DNA from: CAZLMG01 sp964560765
GTDB lineage: Bacteria > Bdellovibrionota_B > Oligoflexia > Oligoflexales > CAZLMG01
Assembly (NCBI GenBank): GCA_964560765.1
Contig: CAZLMG010000012.1
Location: 50,358-114,357, forward strand
DNA: 64,000 nt
Direction of reading: 5' to 3'
The notes below the pieces were generated by a model. The model was not told where the DNA came from. It saw only the letters and a list, made by a program, of their open reading frames with translations, and ran no database searches. This document shows, piece by piece, positions 24,857-34,500 of the stretch; position 1 is the first letter of the stretch; each line of letters begins with the position of its first letter. The position numbers and the translations under genes were made by a program.

Positions 24857-25747
24857 TTAAGCGCTGACGGCTCGGCCCGTCACTCCGGCCGAAGCCGCGG
24901 GACGCTGCGCAGGCATCGCCGCACCAGTGCGTACGATATCCTGCAATTGGAAGCCAATCAGGGACTTGGGAACCCAGAACAGAGCCGCCAACTCGGCCAC
25001 CATATTGCGACGCGAATCCAAACGGGCCAGTTCAGCCAAAATCATATTCTTCGGCGCGAGAAGATTCGCCGTGAACAAAGCCTGTTCAAACTGCGCGGTA
25101 TCTTGCTGATTGCTGCCCAATTCAGGGAAACGATCGCGCTCACCCTCAAAAATGACACGGGCCAAATCCTTCACCACGCTCATACGAGTCTGCGGTCGCA
25201 GGTCGCCTTTGCGGAAGTGAATGCAGTATTGACCAGGCTTGACGCGCAGGATACGGCTGAGCTTATCGATCATCTCGGTTGGTTGCGTCGAGACGAAGGC
25301 AAACGTTCGGACCACTTCCGGCAAATAGAGCGGCGGCGTGCGAAACTCTGCTTGCTGATGGATTTGGTTCACGAACTGCTCAACCCGTGCACGCACTTCC
25401 CGTATCGCATCCGCACCAAGCTTACTCGCTTGCTCGAACACTTGTCGGGCCGTCCGCGACTCGAGGTACTCAAAGTACGCCTCGTCGAGGTTAGCGTTGC
25501 CGCTCGCCACATCGTGGACCAACGCTGCTTCGACTGCCAACGCTTCGGAAAGCTTCGCCAGGGCGAAAACTGACTTGACGTTCTTTTCACCACGTTTCCA
25601 GTGGCTACAGTCGGAAGGGTTGAAATTGAGAATATTCCCGACCTCTTGGTCGCGAACCTTCCCGCCTCGTTGGTGCATCAAGACTTTTTGACAAAACTTG
25701 AACAACTGCACCGAATTTGGAAACTTCACTGTTCCCGCGCGTTTCAT
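24857..25747 (-). CDS. XRE-like HTH protein with IrrE-like C-terminal region
   Basis: A 296-residue probable regulator; start at 25747 with GGAGG upstream. The first 75 residues form a helix-turn-helix-like unit (VRDQEVGNILNFNPSDCSHWKRGEKNVKSVFALAKLSEAL). The C-terminal part (FEQALFTANLLAPKNMILAEL, then MVAELAALFWVPKSLIGFQL) recalls the end of ImmA/IrrE peptidases, but no HExxH zinc site is present, so any peptidase function would be lost. It has its own promoter and terminator, hence monocistronic. Function inferred only from fold-level resemblance. Confidence 0.6.
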   Translation of the reverse strand: MKRAGTVKFPNSVQLFKFCQKVLMHQRGGKVRDQEVGNILNFNPSDCSHWKRGEKNVKSVFALAKLSEALAVEAALVHDVASGNANLDEAYFEYLESRTARQVFEQASKLGADAIREVRARVEQFVNQIHQQAEFRTPPLYLPEVVRTFAFVSTQPTEMIDKLSRILRVKPGQYCIHFRKGDLRPQTRMSVVKDLARVIFEGERDRFPELGSNQQDTAQFEQALFTANLLAPKNMILAELARLDSRRNMVAELAALFWVPKSLIGFQLQDIVRTGAAMPAQRPAASAGVTGRAVSA

Positions 25748-25821
25748 CCCTAAACCTCCGACGTCCCTGCGGATTGACGCTGGCATAAACATTAATTTTT
25801 CTGCGTGAATTGCTTACACTC

Positions 25822-25851
25822 ACTATACCCAGTCACTTCAAACGATGTCAA
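25822..25851 (-). promoter_or_regulatory. Promoter of XRE-like gene
   Basis: Minus-strand TTGACA (25846-25851), 18-bp spacer, TATAGT (25822-25827), near-consensus for the housekeeping sigma factor and about 75 bp upstream of the start at 25747. Confidence 0.7.
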
Positions 25852-25861
25852 GGAACCCAAA

Positions 25862-26605
25862 CTAAATACGCGAGAAACCGCGCGCAGCTTGCTGTTCAAG
25901 CTCTGCATGTGGGGCTACGGAAGACTTGGTACTTCCTCCAAGTAGCATTTGTCCAATCGTGGCTCCGCCCAAAAATCGGAACAACAACCAATAAATGATG
26001 AAGGTCGCATAGATCGCACCCATCACTAAAGCCCATGCGAGCGGACTCTGCAATTCAACGGGAATCATGTGTTGAAAATTTTCGCGTGGATTGCTGGCCA
26101 TCTCGGGAACGAACGCCATGGCCGCGACAAAAAACGCGGAAAACACGCTGCCGCCGACAAACGCCAAATCCAAGATATGGGCAAAACAACCTCGGATCAT
26201 TTTGCCCAGCCTCGACGCGGCGCGCGCCGCTACAGGAGACGATTCGAATGGCGAATCGTACATGCTTGGCTCGTACATGTTTGGTTGCAGGGAAACGGCA
26301 GGCTGCGACGGGCCGCTGCGACGAGGCTTGGGAGCGATGGCGCGCGCCGGAATAGGTGCTGCTGTCCATGCTGGTTCAACGGGTGCCGACGAAATGGGTC
26401 GCACGGGCGGCTCCACAGATATCGGCTGGCGCTGCATTCCGGCCATCGACGCATCCAATATGGCCTGCGTCGATGGCTGCCGATCGATCGGCAAAACACG
26501 GCCCAAACCGATGCCGCTCGATAGGGCTCGAAATTCGCGCGCATTCAAGCGATCGATCCATGTTTGCACTTCCGGCTGAAAAGCCCGGTACTCTCGGTGA
26601 TTCAT
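25862..26605 (-). CDS. RDD-family membrane protein
   Basis: A 247-residue protein. The first 125 residues are polar and Pro/Ser rich (probably cytoplasmic and disordered); from about residue 130 an RDD domain follows with AHILDLAFVGGSVFSAFF, a second and third hydrophobic segment, and FLGGATIGQMLLG. RDD proteins are small membrane proteins, some linked to ion or compatible-solute transport; the role here is unknown. It shares direction with the XRE gene, but a promoter between them separates the units. Confidence 0.75.
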   Translation of the reverse strand: MNHREYRAFQPEVQTWIDRLNAREFRALSSGIGLGRVLPIDRQPSTQAILDASMAGMQRQPISVEPPVRPISSAPVEPAWTAAPIPARAIAPKPRRSGPSQPAVSLQPNMYEPSMYDSPFESSPVAARAASRLGKMIRGCFAHILDLAFVGGSVFSAFFVAAMAFVPEMASNPRENFQHMIPVELQSPLAWALVMGAIYATFIIYWLLFRFLGGATIGQMLLGGSTKSSVAPHAELEQQAARGFSRI

Positions 26606-26690
26606 CGGCGCCCTCGTCTCGATCGTAGTTGCTACTGAAAGAGATTATACGACTGATGGCGCCAATGGTCACGTAACGGGCATATCTGGA

Positions 26691-28271
26691 TCAACTAGGT
26701 GATTTCAAGCCTGCAAAGTGCTCGCGGCAAAGCTTCAGCTGTGCATCACGCAACTTGCTGCAGCGACTTGAATAGCGCGCGGTGACCTGTCGAACATCTT
26801 CGTGCTTTTGCCAATTTGCCAATGACTGACCGACAGCCTGCACGCGATATTTATTGCGACCCGCGAAACCGTCATCAAAGCTAAAGGCCAACCTGTAGAA
26901 TTCGTCCGTCAAGGCGGCGATCCGCGCGCTCTGCTCTGGCTCCGCCAGCCGAGCGCTGAGTAAAAGATCATTGGCAACCCACTGCATCCGCGTGGCGCGC
27001 CCCTTGGCGACTTCGCGGGCCTTGGCACTATATTCAAGTGCGGCCGTTTTATTTCCTAGCTGCTCTTCCAGCGAAGACAACGACGAGTAGAGATACCAAG
27101 GGGCCGGCGACTTTTTAATCTCTTCGGTCAACATCTGACGCGCCAGGTGCCCTTCACCGATTTCGCGCAAGAGATAGGCGGCACCGGGTATCACCGCAAT
27201 GCGCTCAAAATCTGTCTTGGCTTCTTTGGCTGCCTGTTCGACCATCTGCCGAACTCGCAGTGTCATTGCCTTCGGATAACGCTTGGCCTCTGGGTGCTGC
27301 AACTTGTAGAGCTGCATGGCGGGATAGTTAGTCCACAAGCGAGCATCGGTCGATAGCTTGTTGTTGCGGCCAAGAGCGTCAGCGGCTTCGAGCCAGCGCT
27401 TTTGCAGAACATGGAATTTTGAGCTGCCCACGGGAGCCAGATACGTAAACACCTTATCCGCTTCATAGATCAACACGGATCGAGCAGCCTGCGCTGTTTC
27501 CGCATCGACTAGCATGATATCGACCCAGTCGTTGGCTCGCGCCTTGGATTGCTCCGCTATGGCGGCCATTGCAGCATCCTTGCTGACTGAGGCTTGCGCC
27601 ATGGCCTGCAAAGCACGGGCAGCGAGTGCGGCACGCTCGATCTTCATCGTTTGGGGAACCCGATCCACCAGCGCCGCCCGCTGCTCCAAAACAGATTTAC
27701 TTTGTAAATCCATGTCGCGCGCATCGTACCAACTAAACAATGCCAACACGCGCCACTCATCCACCGTGGCTTTGCCGGCAACAGCCGCTGCTAAAATGTC
27801 CTTGAAAGGCTTTTTCGCGGCGCGAGCACCGGTCAGCGCCACAGCAAACTCGTCGATGGTCAGAGACTCGGAAATGCGCATGACTTCGCGACCGTCGGCA
27901 GACAAGACAAGCAGCGTCGGGTAACCGCCAACTTGTAGTTTCTCCGCCCAAAGCTGAGCAGCCTCCGTATCGCCATCGAGATAGATGGTAACCATATTTG
28001 CCACCAACCCGGGGAACCGGCTGTGGCTAAAGACCTGTTGCTTCAATTCATTGCACGGCGGACACCAGACGGCACCCCAGTACAGCAATACTTCCCGCTG
28101 CTCGCTTTTTGCGAGCTTGAGCCCCTCATCCACCGAGCCTGAATACCAATTGTGCGCCGTGCCATGCCGCACGTCGACTTGTGACGCACTCGCTTCCTTC
28201 TTTTTTTCGCCCGTGACACAAGCGCTGAGTAGCGCCATCAGCAGGCAGACACTCGACAATATTGGCAGCAT
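26691..28271 (-). CDS. Lipoprotein with thioredoxin-fold domain
   Basis: A 526-residue lipoprotein; start at 28271 (AGGAGG upstream) with lipobox LLSAC (Cys18). A thioredoxin domain follows: LLYWGAVWCPPCNELKQQVF (redox CPPC, Cys70 and Cys73) and the cis-Pro loop GGYPTLLVL. The remaining roughly 350 residues are helical and repeat-like, consistent with TPR-type helices. Probably a periplasm-facing disulfide reductase or isomerase, perhaps for the many Cys-containing secreted proteins nearby; that link is inference. Confidence 0.82.
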   Translation of the reverse strand: MLPILSSVCLLMALLSACVTGEKKKEASASQVDVRHGTAHNWYSGSVDEGLKLAKSEQREVLLYWGAVWCPPCNELKQQVFSHSRFPGLVANMVTIYLDGDTEAAQLWAEKLQVGGYPTLLVLSADGREVMRISESLTIDEFAVALTGARAAKKPFKDILAAAVAGKATVDEWRVLALFSWYDARDMDLQSKSVLEQRAALVDRVPQTMKIERAALAARALQAMAQASVSKDAAMAAIAEQSKARANDWVDIMLVDAETAQAARSVLIYEADKVFTYLAPVGSSKFHVLQKRWLEAADALGRNNKLSTDARLWTNYPAMQLYKLQHPEAKRYPKAMTLRVRQMVEQAAKEAKTDFERIAVIPGAAYLLREIGEGHLARQMLTEEIKKSPAPWYLYSSLSSLEEQLGNKTAALEYSAKAREVAKGRATRMQWVANDLLLSARLAEPEQSARIAALTDEFYRLAFSFDDGFAGRNKYRVQAVGQSLANWQKHEDVRQVTARYSSRCSKLRDAQLKLCREHFAGLKSPS

Positions 28272-28339
28272 GAAATGACCTCCTGTGACCGATCCACATG
28301 ACTTATCACTGCCTAGAGCGCTCGGCAATCGAACGATCG

Positions 28340-28569
28340 TAAACTGGTGCCGTTAACTGTGCTTTGGGTACTCACTGTACGAGGCGTGACACCGACATTG
28401 AAGGCGATCTTTCGTTCGGAAACACTGCTGCATAGAAGCATGAAGACTTGCTGATTGAGCCGAGACGTGCGCTGGCGGAATGTTGGGGTGCCAAAATGCG
28501 GAAGTTGTTAAGGGGTTGGAAGCGACATGGGAGTACCCAAAGCACATTTCACAGCGTCAGTTCACGATC
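28340..28569. repeat. Dispersed repeat, copy 2 (inverted-repeat ends)
   Basis: A 230-bp unit whose ends match copy 1 at 2692-2850: left TAAACTGGTGCCGTT (28340-28354) and a 70-bp right end (28500-28569). In this copy the inverted ends are longer: GTGCTTTGGGTACTC (28359-28373) is the exact reverse complement of GAGTACCCAAAGCAC (28531-28545). It lies directly upstream of the antiporter gene and encodes nothing convincing. Confidence 0.75.
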
Positions 28570-28637
28570 AGTCCACTTGGTCACGCCGTCTTCCTATGCC
28601 ATAATGAGCCGGACTCTTCCCGAAGGTGGTGCTGCTC

Positions 28638-29834
28638 ATGCCTGCGAATCCCCTAGATCTCTTTGCTTGGATGGAGCACTCCGAGTTTGGCTATGCTCTT
28701 TTGATCTTTCTGCTGTTTGTCATCCCCCGCTTTTTTGTCACCTTGGGCGTGCCCCACGCACTCTCTGCCTTTGCTCTGGGGCTGCTCTGCTCATTGACCT
28801 CCAATGCCTTCGTCAACGACGCCACCATTCAACTGATGGCCTCCTTGGGCATCACCTCGCTGTTCTTGTACGCTGGACTTGAGGTTAACTTTGACGAGAT
28901 ACGGCAAAAACGCGGTGTCCTGGCCCAGCATGTGGGACTGGTCGCGCTGACGATCGTCGGTCTCGTGGTCGTGCTGATCGCCAGCATCCAACTCGATACA
29001 CGCGCGGCCATCATCTTGGCGTTGGCCGTGCTGACGCCCTCGGCGGGCTTTATCATCGAGTCGCTTGATGCGCAGCCACACACGGAAGCGCAGGGATTTT
29101 GGATTCGCAACAAGGCTATCGCCGCCGAGATATTAGCCTTGGCGGTACTGTTCGTTGTCGTTCAGTCGGGTAGCCTATGGAAGTTGTCTGGATCCATTTT
29201 GGTCATGGCCGGTATGCTCATCATTTTGCCGATCAGCTTTAAGATTTTCGCGAAGAAAGTGGCTCCGGTCGCGCCGCACGCCGAATTTGGATTTTTGCTG
29301 ATGGTGGCGTTCATGGCCGCCATGGTCACGAAAAAGCTCGGGGCATACTACCTCGTGGGGGCCTTTATCGTCGGCATCGTTGCCCGGCGTTTCGAGGACA
29401 TGGCCGATGCGCCTGATAACCGCCATGACGTGATGCGCTCCATCAAGTTGTTCGCTTCCTTTTTTACTCCCATTTACTTTTTTCAAGCCGGGATGGCGAT
29501 TTCTCTGGGCGATCTTTCGATCGGGGCACTGGCGTTTGGCGGTCTGCTTTTTGTGACTCTCGCGCCGTTGTGCATTGCCAAGGTGATGGCGCATCGACGG
29601 GTCAGCGTGAAAGAGGATCGAGCCGAGAGTTTCAACATCGCGACGAACATGCTACCGAATCTGGTGTTCGGCCTGGTGCTAGCGGATATCTTGCGGACGA
29701 AGTTTGCGACGCCGCCGTATGTCTTCGGCGGTTTGGTGATCTATACGGTGGCGATTACAGCGCTGCCGGCAATTCTAGCGCGGCGGACGCCGCGCTCCAA
29801 GGCAACAAATCAGATGGGAGCGCCCATCGCCTAG
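28638..29834 (+). CDS. CPA2-family cation:proton antiporter (KefB/NapA-like)
   Basis: A 398-residue membrane protein with about twelve hydrophobic segments and no cytosolic TrkA-N domain visible, which is the short antiporter type. Typical features are GLEVNFDEIRQKR in the first half, the unwound-helix segment ALAVLTPSAGF and the FQAGMAISLGDL region near residue 285. Start at 28638 (GAAGG upstream); GTG at 28626 is possible. Exchanges Na+ or K+ for H+. It ends 8 bp from the convergent lipoprotein gene. Confidence 0.85.
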   Translation: MPANPLDLFAWMEHSEFGYALLIFLLFVIPRFFVTLGVPHALSAFALGLLCSLTSNAFVNDATIQLMASLGITSLFLYAGLEVNFDEIRQKRGVLAQHVGLVALTIVGLVVVLIASIQLDTRAAIILALAVLTPSAGFIIESLDAQPHTEAQGFWIRNKAIAAEILALAVLFVVVQSGSLWKLSGSILVMAGMLIILPISFKIFAKKVAPVAPHAEFGFLLMVAFMAAMVTKKLGAYYLVGAFIVGIVARRFEDMADAPDNRHDVMRSIKLFASFFTPIYFFQAGMAISLGDLSIGALAFGGLLFVTLAPLCIAKVMAHRRVSVKEDRAESFNIATNMLPNLVFGLVLADILRTKFATPPYVFGGLVIYTVAITALPAILARRTPRSKATNQMGAPIA

Positions 29835-29841
29835 AACTCAT

Positions 29842-30450
29842 CTAGCAACCCACCCGCGTCACTTTGACCTGACTGCCCACATGGACCCCAACTTTACCCG
29901 CTGCGGCGGCATCCGAGCCAACACTGACATTCACCTTGTTGTCGGCAAGACGCGCGCCACAGGCTAATTCGATCTGAGTCGAAGCCAGGACGTTCACATC
30001 AACTTTCAGGCAGTAGTAGGCATTCGGATTGTGCAGTTTGTACTGGATGCCACCAAGAACGTTGACGGCGGCGCCGATGAGCACAAGCTCGGGCCCCTGA
30101 GTTCGCACGTCATCGACGATAGGTCGCCCCACAGACAGCACCGATACGGAGGCGTTGATGCGTCGCACAGGCGCTGGCTGGGGCCCGGCAAAGGGGTGCT
30201 TGCCAATATTGCGTAGGCAAGTATCCAGGGCGGCGCGGTCCGAATCATCGAGGTCATCGCCTGTATACGTGGGCAGGTGCGAATTTCCGGCTCCGCCTTG
30301 CGCGGGATTGAGGTTCCCGGTTCGCGTGGTATCTTGTTCACCGGAGAAACCACTAGAATTACAGGATATTGTCATGAGCGAAACGCTACCTACCAATGCG
30401 CATGCAGCCAAAGCAAGCGACGTAACTCGGCGATAAGTATGAACGATCAT
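29842..30450 (-). CDS. Small lipoprotein of unknown function
   Basis: A 202-residue predicted lipoprotein. The signal peptide ends LMTISC (Cys30), preceded by a long n-region (start ATG at 30450 with GGGGG upstream). The mature part has a disordered Gly/Thr-rich stretch and then a beta-rich domain with alternating Val/Ala and four Cys (DTC, YYC, ELAC, VGC). No family recognised. The CNSSGFSG residues after the lipid Cys resemble the vWA lipoprotein at 10817. Confidence 0.7.
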   Translation of the reverse strand: MIVHTYRRVTSLALAACALVGSVSLMTISCNSSGFSGEQDTTRTGNLNPAQGGAGNSHLPTYTGDDLDDSDRAALDTCLRNIGKHPFAGPQPAPVRRINASVSVLSVGRPIVDDVRTQGPELVLIGAAVNVLGGIQYKLHNPNAYYCLKVDVNVLASTQIELACGARLADNKVNVSVGSDAAAAGKVGVHVGSQVKVTRVGC

Positions 30451-30682
30451 GTGACCCCCAAGTTTAGCGAAGCAAAGTTCTGCAAGGCATGTTCCAGATT
30501 CGGCGGCAGATTTTAAACAAAGAATTCATAGTATTATAATTATTTTTATAGTATTTTATTAAAATGTGTTGACTTATTTTATAAATTATAATAAAACTTG
30601 TTCATCGGGTTAGTCTCCTGACCCGCACCTGATGAAAAGTTGTTGTTCCCGATGTTGTGGACTTGTTGCTGAGGAGTTATCG
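30451..30682. other. AT-rich intergenic island with pal promoter
   Basis: The 232-bp divergent spacer between the small lipoprotein and pal contains a stretch (about 30515-30605) of mostly A/T, including TTTTATTAAAATGT, a string also present in the AT-rich island at 9338. No gene is seen here. Confidence 0.5.
30569..30597 (+). promoter_or_regulatory. Promoter of pal
   Basis: TTGACT (30569-30574), 17-bp A/T spacer, TAAAAC (30592-30597). Same -35/-10 pair and spacing as the vWA lipoprotein promoter at 11897-11925. Confidence 0.55.
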
Positions 30683-31174
30683 ATGAAGCGTATGTTCCGC
30701 GTATTGGCCCCGTCTCTAATCATCACCGCAGCCCTGCTGAATGCCTGCACCGACGATCAAAAGAAAGTTGAAGACGTGATCGCAGCCTCGCCGGCGAAGA
30801 ACGAGCATGAGTTCTCGGTCGATAAGGATGGCAAAGTCACCTTCAAGGCAGAAATCGTTTACTTCAAGTACGACGATTATTCGCTGACCCAAGAAGGTAT
30901 GGAGCGGTTGAATGTTCTAGCCAACTACCTGAAGGGGAATAAGGACTCGAAACTCCGCATTGAAGGTCACTGCGATGAGCGCGGATCGACCGAATACAAC
31001 CTGGCTCTTGGAGAATTGCGGGCCCAATCGGTTCGCAAGTATCTGGCCACGCTCAACGTGCCAGATGGTCGGCTTGATATCGTCAGCTTTGGCGAAGAAA
31101 AGCCAGCCGCTCAAGGCCCTGGTGAGTCCAGCTGGGCACAAAATCGCCGTGCTGAATTCACCTTCTTGGACTAA
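30683..31174 (+). CDS. pal: Peptidoglycan-associated lipoprotein Pal
   Basis: A 163-residue outer-membrane lipoprotein that links the outer membrane to peptidoglycan with the Tol system. Start at 30683 (GAGGAG upstream); lipid Cys22 in LLNAC. The OmpA-type peptidoglycan-binding domain fills the C-terminal half: IYFKYDDYSL-like start, then IEGHCDERGSTEYNLALGELRA and NRRAEFTF. It stands alone here: no tolA/tolB/tolQR neighbours are present, unlike the usual tol-pal cluster. Strong terminator downstream. Confidence 0.93.
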   Translation: MKRMFRVLAPSLIITAALLNACTDDQKKVEDVIAASPAKNEHEFSVDKDGKVTFKAEIVYFKYDDYSLTQEGMERLNVLANYLKGNKDSKLRIEGHCDERGSTEYNLALGELRAQSVRKYLATLNVPDGRLDIVSFGEEKPAAQGPGESSWAQNRRAEFTFLD

Positions 31175-31222
31175 GCCGCAAGTAGCTTAGTCTGGGCACT
31201 GAAATCGGTGCCCGCTCCCCCT

Positions 31223-31251
31223 GCGGCCCCCTCGGGCCGCTCTCTTTTTTT
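31223..31251 (+). terminator. Rho-independent terminator after pal
   Basis: Stem GCGGCCC (31223-31229) with GGGCCGC (31234-31240), followed by TCTC and seven T residues (to 31251), 49 bp after the pal stop. Confidence 0.88.
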
Positions 31252-31439
31252 GCCTTGGCTATATTGCCCATCCCGCCTTTTCCTCTGACTCTTCGCCAGC
31301 TTGCCTCCGAAAATGATCAACCATTCAAAATTTTAACCCAATGAAATCAAAGAATAATCCTGGATACGGATTTTTCTACTTAGGTTTGCGCCTAACCGCC
31401 CGAAGGAAAACAGGAGGTCATTAGAAAACCTCACGGTGC

Positions 31440-31522
31440 CCAGGTCAATAACCCGGGGCAACTTCCGGCGGGGACGCCCAACAAACTGGTCCCAAGGTTC
31501 CTTGTAGCAGCTGACTTTCTGG
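31440..31522 (+). ncRNA. Candidate structured 5' leader of the giant lipoprotein gene
   Basis: A long-range stem can form between CCAGGTCA (31440-31447) and TGAC..CTGG (31512-31522, TTT bulge). Inside lie GGGGCAAC, GGGGACGC, TGGTCCC, a small hairpin CAAG/CTTG (31493-31504) and TAGCAG, in an order that recalls the c-di-GMP-I (GEMM) aptamer (GGTCA, GGGCAAA, GGGACGC, GG-CU, GGTAGC). The conserved AAAG and the tetraloop hairpin are missing, so it is at best a divergent relative. It ends 47 bp before the start codon. Confidence 0.25.
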
Positions 31523-31569
31523 AATGAATTTAGAGGCAAGCGACAGCGATCAGAAGTTGGGAGCAGATC

Positions 31570-34500
31570 ATGGAAGTTACACTCAATGCGCGAGTCCCCG
31601 GACCCGTTCGTCAGTTAGGAACCCTGTTCCTAGCTTTCACCGTGCTCTTTGCCGCCAGCTGCGGCAAGAGTGCGCAAGTGAAGCGACTGGGCAACGCTGG
31701 CGAAGAGCTTGTTGAGGACGAGGGTACAGGCGCGGGTAAAGATCCTGCGTCGGGCACCGCTGCCGGCTCCAATGCACCGGCGTCGATGAACGCCTTGATC
31801 GCCGGTGAGGTCAAGATTCAGGCCTCAGCCCAGCTGGCCTTAAAGTCTGCGACGAACGTCATCGAATCTCCGGCATCTGACGCTAAGATCGAAGTTTTAC
31901 GCATTCTGAGCGAAGCCGAAGGCCGCAAAATCACCCAGTTGTTAAAGCCGATCAAAGCCAATGATAAGGGCTGGTACGAAACCGGCTTGGAACAGGTCAA
32001 GGCTGCCGACGTTTTGATGGTCGTTGCCTACGGCGAAAGTGGCTCATTCGGATCATCGCTAGTGCCTGTAAAAGCCTGGTTGGCACTGACTCAATCCTAT
32101 ACGCCGCTCAACCTGCGCGTCGACGTCAACTTAACGACAACCATCGTTTCCATGATTCTCGTGCGCATGGATGTCGACCTCAGTACCCTGACGGCTGAAG
32201 AAATGGAAGCCATCAACAAGCTGGTTGCCGCAGCTATCGAAACCCAAGGCGAAGCGGCCAAGACAATGACCATTTCCCAGGTCATGGACGCCGTCCTCAA
32301 TGATCAAAAATTCCAACAGGGCATGACTCAGATTTTGACACCAGAAGAATTGCAAGCTCGAGACGGCAGTGATTCTTGGGTGTTCGCTCCGGGTCGGCAG
32401 CCGATCAGCGAGATTTTCCCCACTCCGCTGCATGATGTCTTAACGAGCATCACTTCCGATCCGGTTGACGCGGATGGCGTGTTGGTATTTGGCTCAGGCA
32501 TGAACACGGGCACCAACCTTACCATCGCTGGAACTGGCGTTCGCGCCCCGGTGACAGCCATTCGCCTTATCATCAAAGAAACCAAGAGCGGTGAAACGAC
32601 GAGCAATTGTTACGTCGGCGTCATGCAGCAGTTCGTTGGTGCCTGTCCTTTTGTCAATGAGGTGACGGTCGATGCGGTGTCTGGCAATTGGAGCTACAAC
32701 ATCGCTCTGGCGAAGTTGACCGACAAAGCCAAGTACGAGCTCACTCTCACGGCCATCACCGCCGATCGCGATACGGTTGTCGAAGAGTCTCTTGAGTTTC
32801 AGTGGGATAGCGCCAATCCAGTCCTGACCTTAGCAGGCGCTCCCAACTTCCCAGCCGACAACGGCACGAACTATACAGTTTCTGTAGCTGGCGATGCGGA
32901 CGTGCATGAGTTCCGCTGGGTGCAAACAACCGGGGTCGTCGGTGATTGCAGTACGCTGACCTACAGCGCTTGGCAAGCTCGCACGGCTACTTTTGGTTTT
33001 ACCACCGCGGCTGATGGCAACTACACCTTGTGCGTCGAAGCTCGCGATGTTGTTGGAAACTTATCGTCATCCCCGACACGCATCAACTGGACGCGAGATA
33101 CGACGGGCCCGGCAAGCGTAACTCTGGTCACCGTTCCGACGTACGCGAATATCGCCAACGTGGCGGCGGTCGCAGTCGATGGTGCCTGCGCGGAAGATGG
33201 CGCCGATGTTGTGATCACTGCGACTAAGATTCCGAATACTGATGTCGTGACCACGGTAACTTGTGCCTCGAACGCGTGGACAGCTTCTCTGGATCTTTCA
33301 ACTTTGGATCAGGGCACGATCAGCCTGAGCGTCGATCACGTCGATGCAGCTGGCAACGGCGTTGCTGCACCCGCCACCGGCACTATCATCAAGGATACGG
33401 TAGTACCCGCGATGGACATTACGACGCCCATGGTCGCTATCACCGATATGAACGAAGGTGCGTACACCTTTGGCGGCGCGTGTAGCGAAGCGAGCAGCGT
33501 TACTTACACGATCGCCAACGTCGCCATCGCGCCCGCAACTACCCTATCGGCCTCTGTTGCTTGCGCCGCTGGCACCTGGTCAGCAACCAGCGTCAACGTT
33601 TCGACTTTAGCCGATGGAACATTGACCTTCACCGCTGCGGCTACCGACACGGCCGGCAACACCGGCTCCGATGTCTCAGCGACGGTCGGCAAAGACTCCG
33701 TGAATCTGCCGCCTACGGACCTGGCCCTGAGCAACGCCACTGTGGACGAAGCGCAGGCTGCGGGTGCTGTTGTCGGCAACTTGAGCACCACGGACGGCGA
33801 CCCAGGCGACACTTTTACCTACACCTTGGTTGCCGGCATTGGCTCCACCCATAACGCCAGTTTCCAAATCGTCGGTGACGAATTGCGCACCAATGCCGTG
33901 CTGGACTTCGAGACTTTGAGTAGCATGAGCGTCCGGATCCGTACAACAGACTTCGGCGGTCTGACGCACGAAGAAGCCTTCACCATCACCATCAATAACG
34001 TCAACGAAGCTCCCAACACCCTGGCCTTAAGTGACTCGAGCGTCAACGAGAATGCCGGCGCCAATGCTTTGGTCGGCTCTCTCAGCGCTTTCGACCCGGA
34101 AGGCGATACGATGTCTTTCAGTCTCGTCGCGGGGACGGGCGATGCGGACAATGCATCCTTCAACATCAACGGCAGCGAATTGCGGCTAACGGCCAGCGCC
34201 GACTTTGAAACCAAAGCCAGCTACTCCGTGCGTGTCCAAGTAAGCGACGGCAGCCTGAGCACCGCCGACACGTATACAATTACTGTCGATAACGTCAACG
34301 AAGCACCTTCGGCGCTAGCACTCAGCGCCAACTCGGTCGCCGAGAACGCCGCTTCCGGCACAGCCATTGGAACATTCTCCAGCACCGATGTGGATGCCGG
34401 AGATACCTTCACCTATACCCTCGTGGCGGGCGCTGGCGACACTGACAATGCCAGTTTCACCATTGTTTCTGGTGAGTTGCGATCCAGTGCCGTCTTTGAT

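Noticed and set aside
28340..28569. Integron attC site or insertion sequence
   Set aside because: No convincing GTTRRRY core pair, no integrase or transposase nearby, and no coding capacity.
31440..31522. A canonical c-di-GMP-I riboswitch
   Set aside because: The invariant AAAG after GGGACGC and the tetraloop hairpin are absent, so only a divergent candidate is claimed.
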